Origin: an uncultured Pelolinea sp. | Lineage (GTDB): Bacteria > Chloroflexota > Anaerolineae > Anaerolineales > Anaerolineaceae | Length of the DNA stretch: 6,428 bases | NCBI GenBank assembly: GCA_937902055.1 | Contig: CALGUJ010000058.1 | Coordinates: 1 to 6,428, forward strand | Reading direction: 5' to 3' | In this document: positions 5,752-6,428 of the stretch, in pieces | Numbering within the stretch: the stretch's first letter is position 1 | Layout of the letters: every line of letters begins with the position of its first letter | The notes under the pieces: model-generated | The model's database searches: none | Told to the model about the DNA's origin: nothing | What the model saw: the letters and a program-made list of their open reading frames with translations, nothing else | Made by a program: the position numbers and the translations under genes

Positions 5752-6428
5752 TTATGCAACGGGTTCGGCAATAATGAAGAGCCGTCCCCAGGAATCTTCC
5801 GAACCAACCTGAATGCAAGTCTGCAGCGTCAGGTGTTCTTCCCCGGTATAAACTTCCTTGAACATCTGAGTAGCGCTCAAGGTTTGGCCGCTTTCCAGAT
5901 CTTTGAAAGAACTGCTGGCCGAATCCGGCGAAAGCGCCTGGTACTCCAATTTTTCGGTTACTTCAAATTTTTCAATTGTCCCATCACCGTAAATGATCTG
6001 AACCATATCACCGGTTTCCAAATCAAAGAACGAAGCACCAGCCAGGTAGTTATGCGCCAAAATTCCGGTTACCCCATACTTCCTTGCCATCGAAAATTCC
6101 GTGACCACATCCTGCGCGGTGGATACGAACCCTGGCTGGGTTGCGGGTTGCTGGACAACCGGATATTCGAGCACATTTTCGACAAAAATACCCCGTACGG
6201 TGCTGCTGTTGCCGTCGGCAACCGACTCAACGAATTTTTGCAGCGCTGCTCCTTGATCCACATTGTCAGCTCGCGATGCGCTTTCATTCGCTTCCGGGTT
6301 GTAAGCCACCGGATCGTTGAGAATGTCTGATTGGGTTGCCTGGATCCCGGTAACGGGAATCACCAAAAAACCGGATATCAATATATTGATAAATAATGCT
6401 GAACTGACCAGCATGTGTTTAATGGTTT
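5752..6428 (-). CDS. Membrane-anchored sortase-like protein (5' end probably outside the window)
   Basis: Sortases are extracytoplasmic Cys transpeptidases that join sorting-signal proteins to the cell envelope or to pilins. Counting from the ATG at 6414 (220 residues), a hydrophobic helix at about 3-22 would anchor the protein with its C-terminus outside. A linker rich in Asn, Ala and acidic residues follows, then the catalytic domain with ILAHNYLAG (H121), DLETGDMVQI, the strand LTLQTC (C200) and WGRLFIIA (R211). This His-Cys-Arg set in this order is the sortase signature. No clear Shine-Dalgarno precedes 6414. The frame remains open to the edge, with Lys and His just before that Met, and an anchor normally needs such positive residues, so the true start is probably upstream. 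No LPxTG-type substrate gene is visible. I cannot assign a sortase class. It converges on the M28 gene, so the two are not co-transcribed. Confidence 0.8.
   Translation of the reverse strand, partial: TIKHMLVSSALFINILISGFLVIPVTGIQATQSDILNDPVAYNPEANESASRADNVDQGAALQKFVESVADGNSSTVRGIFVENVLEYPVVQQPATQPGFVSTAQDVVTEFSMARKYGVTGILAHNYLAGASFFDLETGDMVQIIYGDGTIEKFEVTEKLEYQALSPDSASSSFKDLESGQTLSATQMFKEVYTGEEHLTLQTCIQVGSEDSWGRLFIIAEPVA

Noticed and set aside
5833..6330. 165-codon plus-strand reading frame opposite the sortase-like gene
   Set aside because: It is a shadow of the minus-strand gene: no recognisable motifs and no credible ribosome site, whereas the minus frame has clear sortase motifs.
1..6428. 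tRNA or rRNA genes, CRISPR array, insertion sequence or phage features
   Set aside because: No repeated units with regular spacers, no transposase or integrase motifs and no tRNA-like cloverleaf were seen; nearly all the sequence is taken up by recognisable genes.

Overview
The window holds six genes in two divergent blocks plus one convergent gene at the right edge. The organism looks like a bacterium with moderate GC, and I lean towards Chloroflexota (class Anaerolineae). This rests on three things: a divergent sigma-54 with an unusual Cys4 insertion, a sortase-like protein ending in a TC...WGRLFIIA signature that I associate with this phylum, and folate-dependent TrmFO. The taxonomy is an inference; no rRNA or other marker is present.

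Left block, minus strand (about 3422 down to 1): a probable operon of rpoN (sigma-54), then a soluble NtrB-like sensor histidine kinase, then the first 11 codons of a response regulator cut by the left edge. Both junctions are 4-nt ATGA overlaps, so translation is probably coupled. A sigma factor, its likely upstream kinase and a receiver-domain protein (possibly an enhancer-binding activator, not visible here) would then be made as one package. The RpoN carries a small zinc-ribbon-like CxxC-x9-CxxC motif between region I and the core-binding region, which is the most unusual protein feature in the window.

Right block, plus strand (about 3428 to 5721): trmFO, the FAD/folate-dependent tRNA m5U54 methyltransferase, overlaps by 14 nt a lipoprotein gene for an M28-family zinc enzyme that resembles glutaminyl-peptide cyclotransferases. 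A strong 12-bp hairpin with flanking A and T tracts follows at 5693-5721 and could serve as terminator for both converging units. Last, on the minus strand from the right edge, comes a membrane-anchored sortase-like protein whose 5' end is probably just outside the window.

The 96-bp gap between rpoN and trmFO (3376-3471) appears to hold two sigma-70-type promoters firing in opposite directions, with -35 boxes only 5 bp apart and inside a short inverted repeat. I saw no tRNA, rRNA, CRISPR array, insertion sequence or integrase. Apart from the two small intergenic gaps the window is fully coding.
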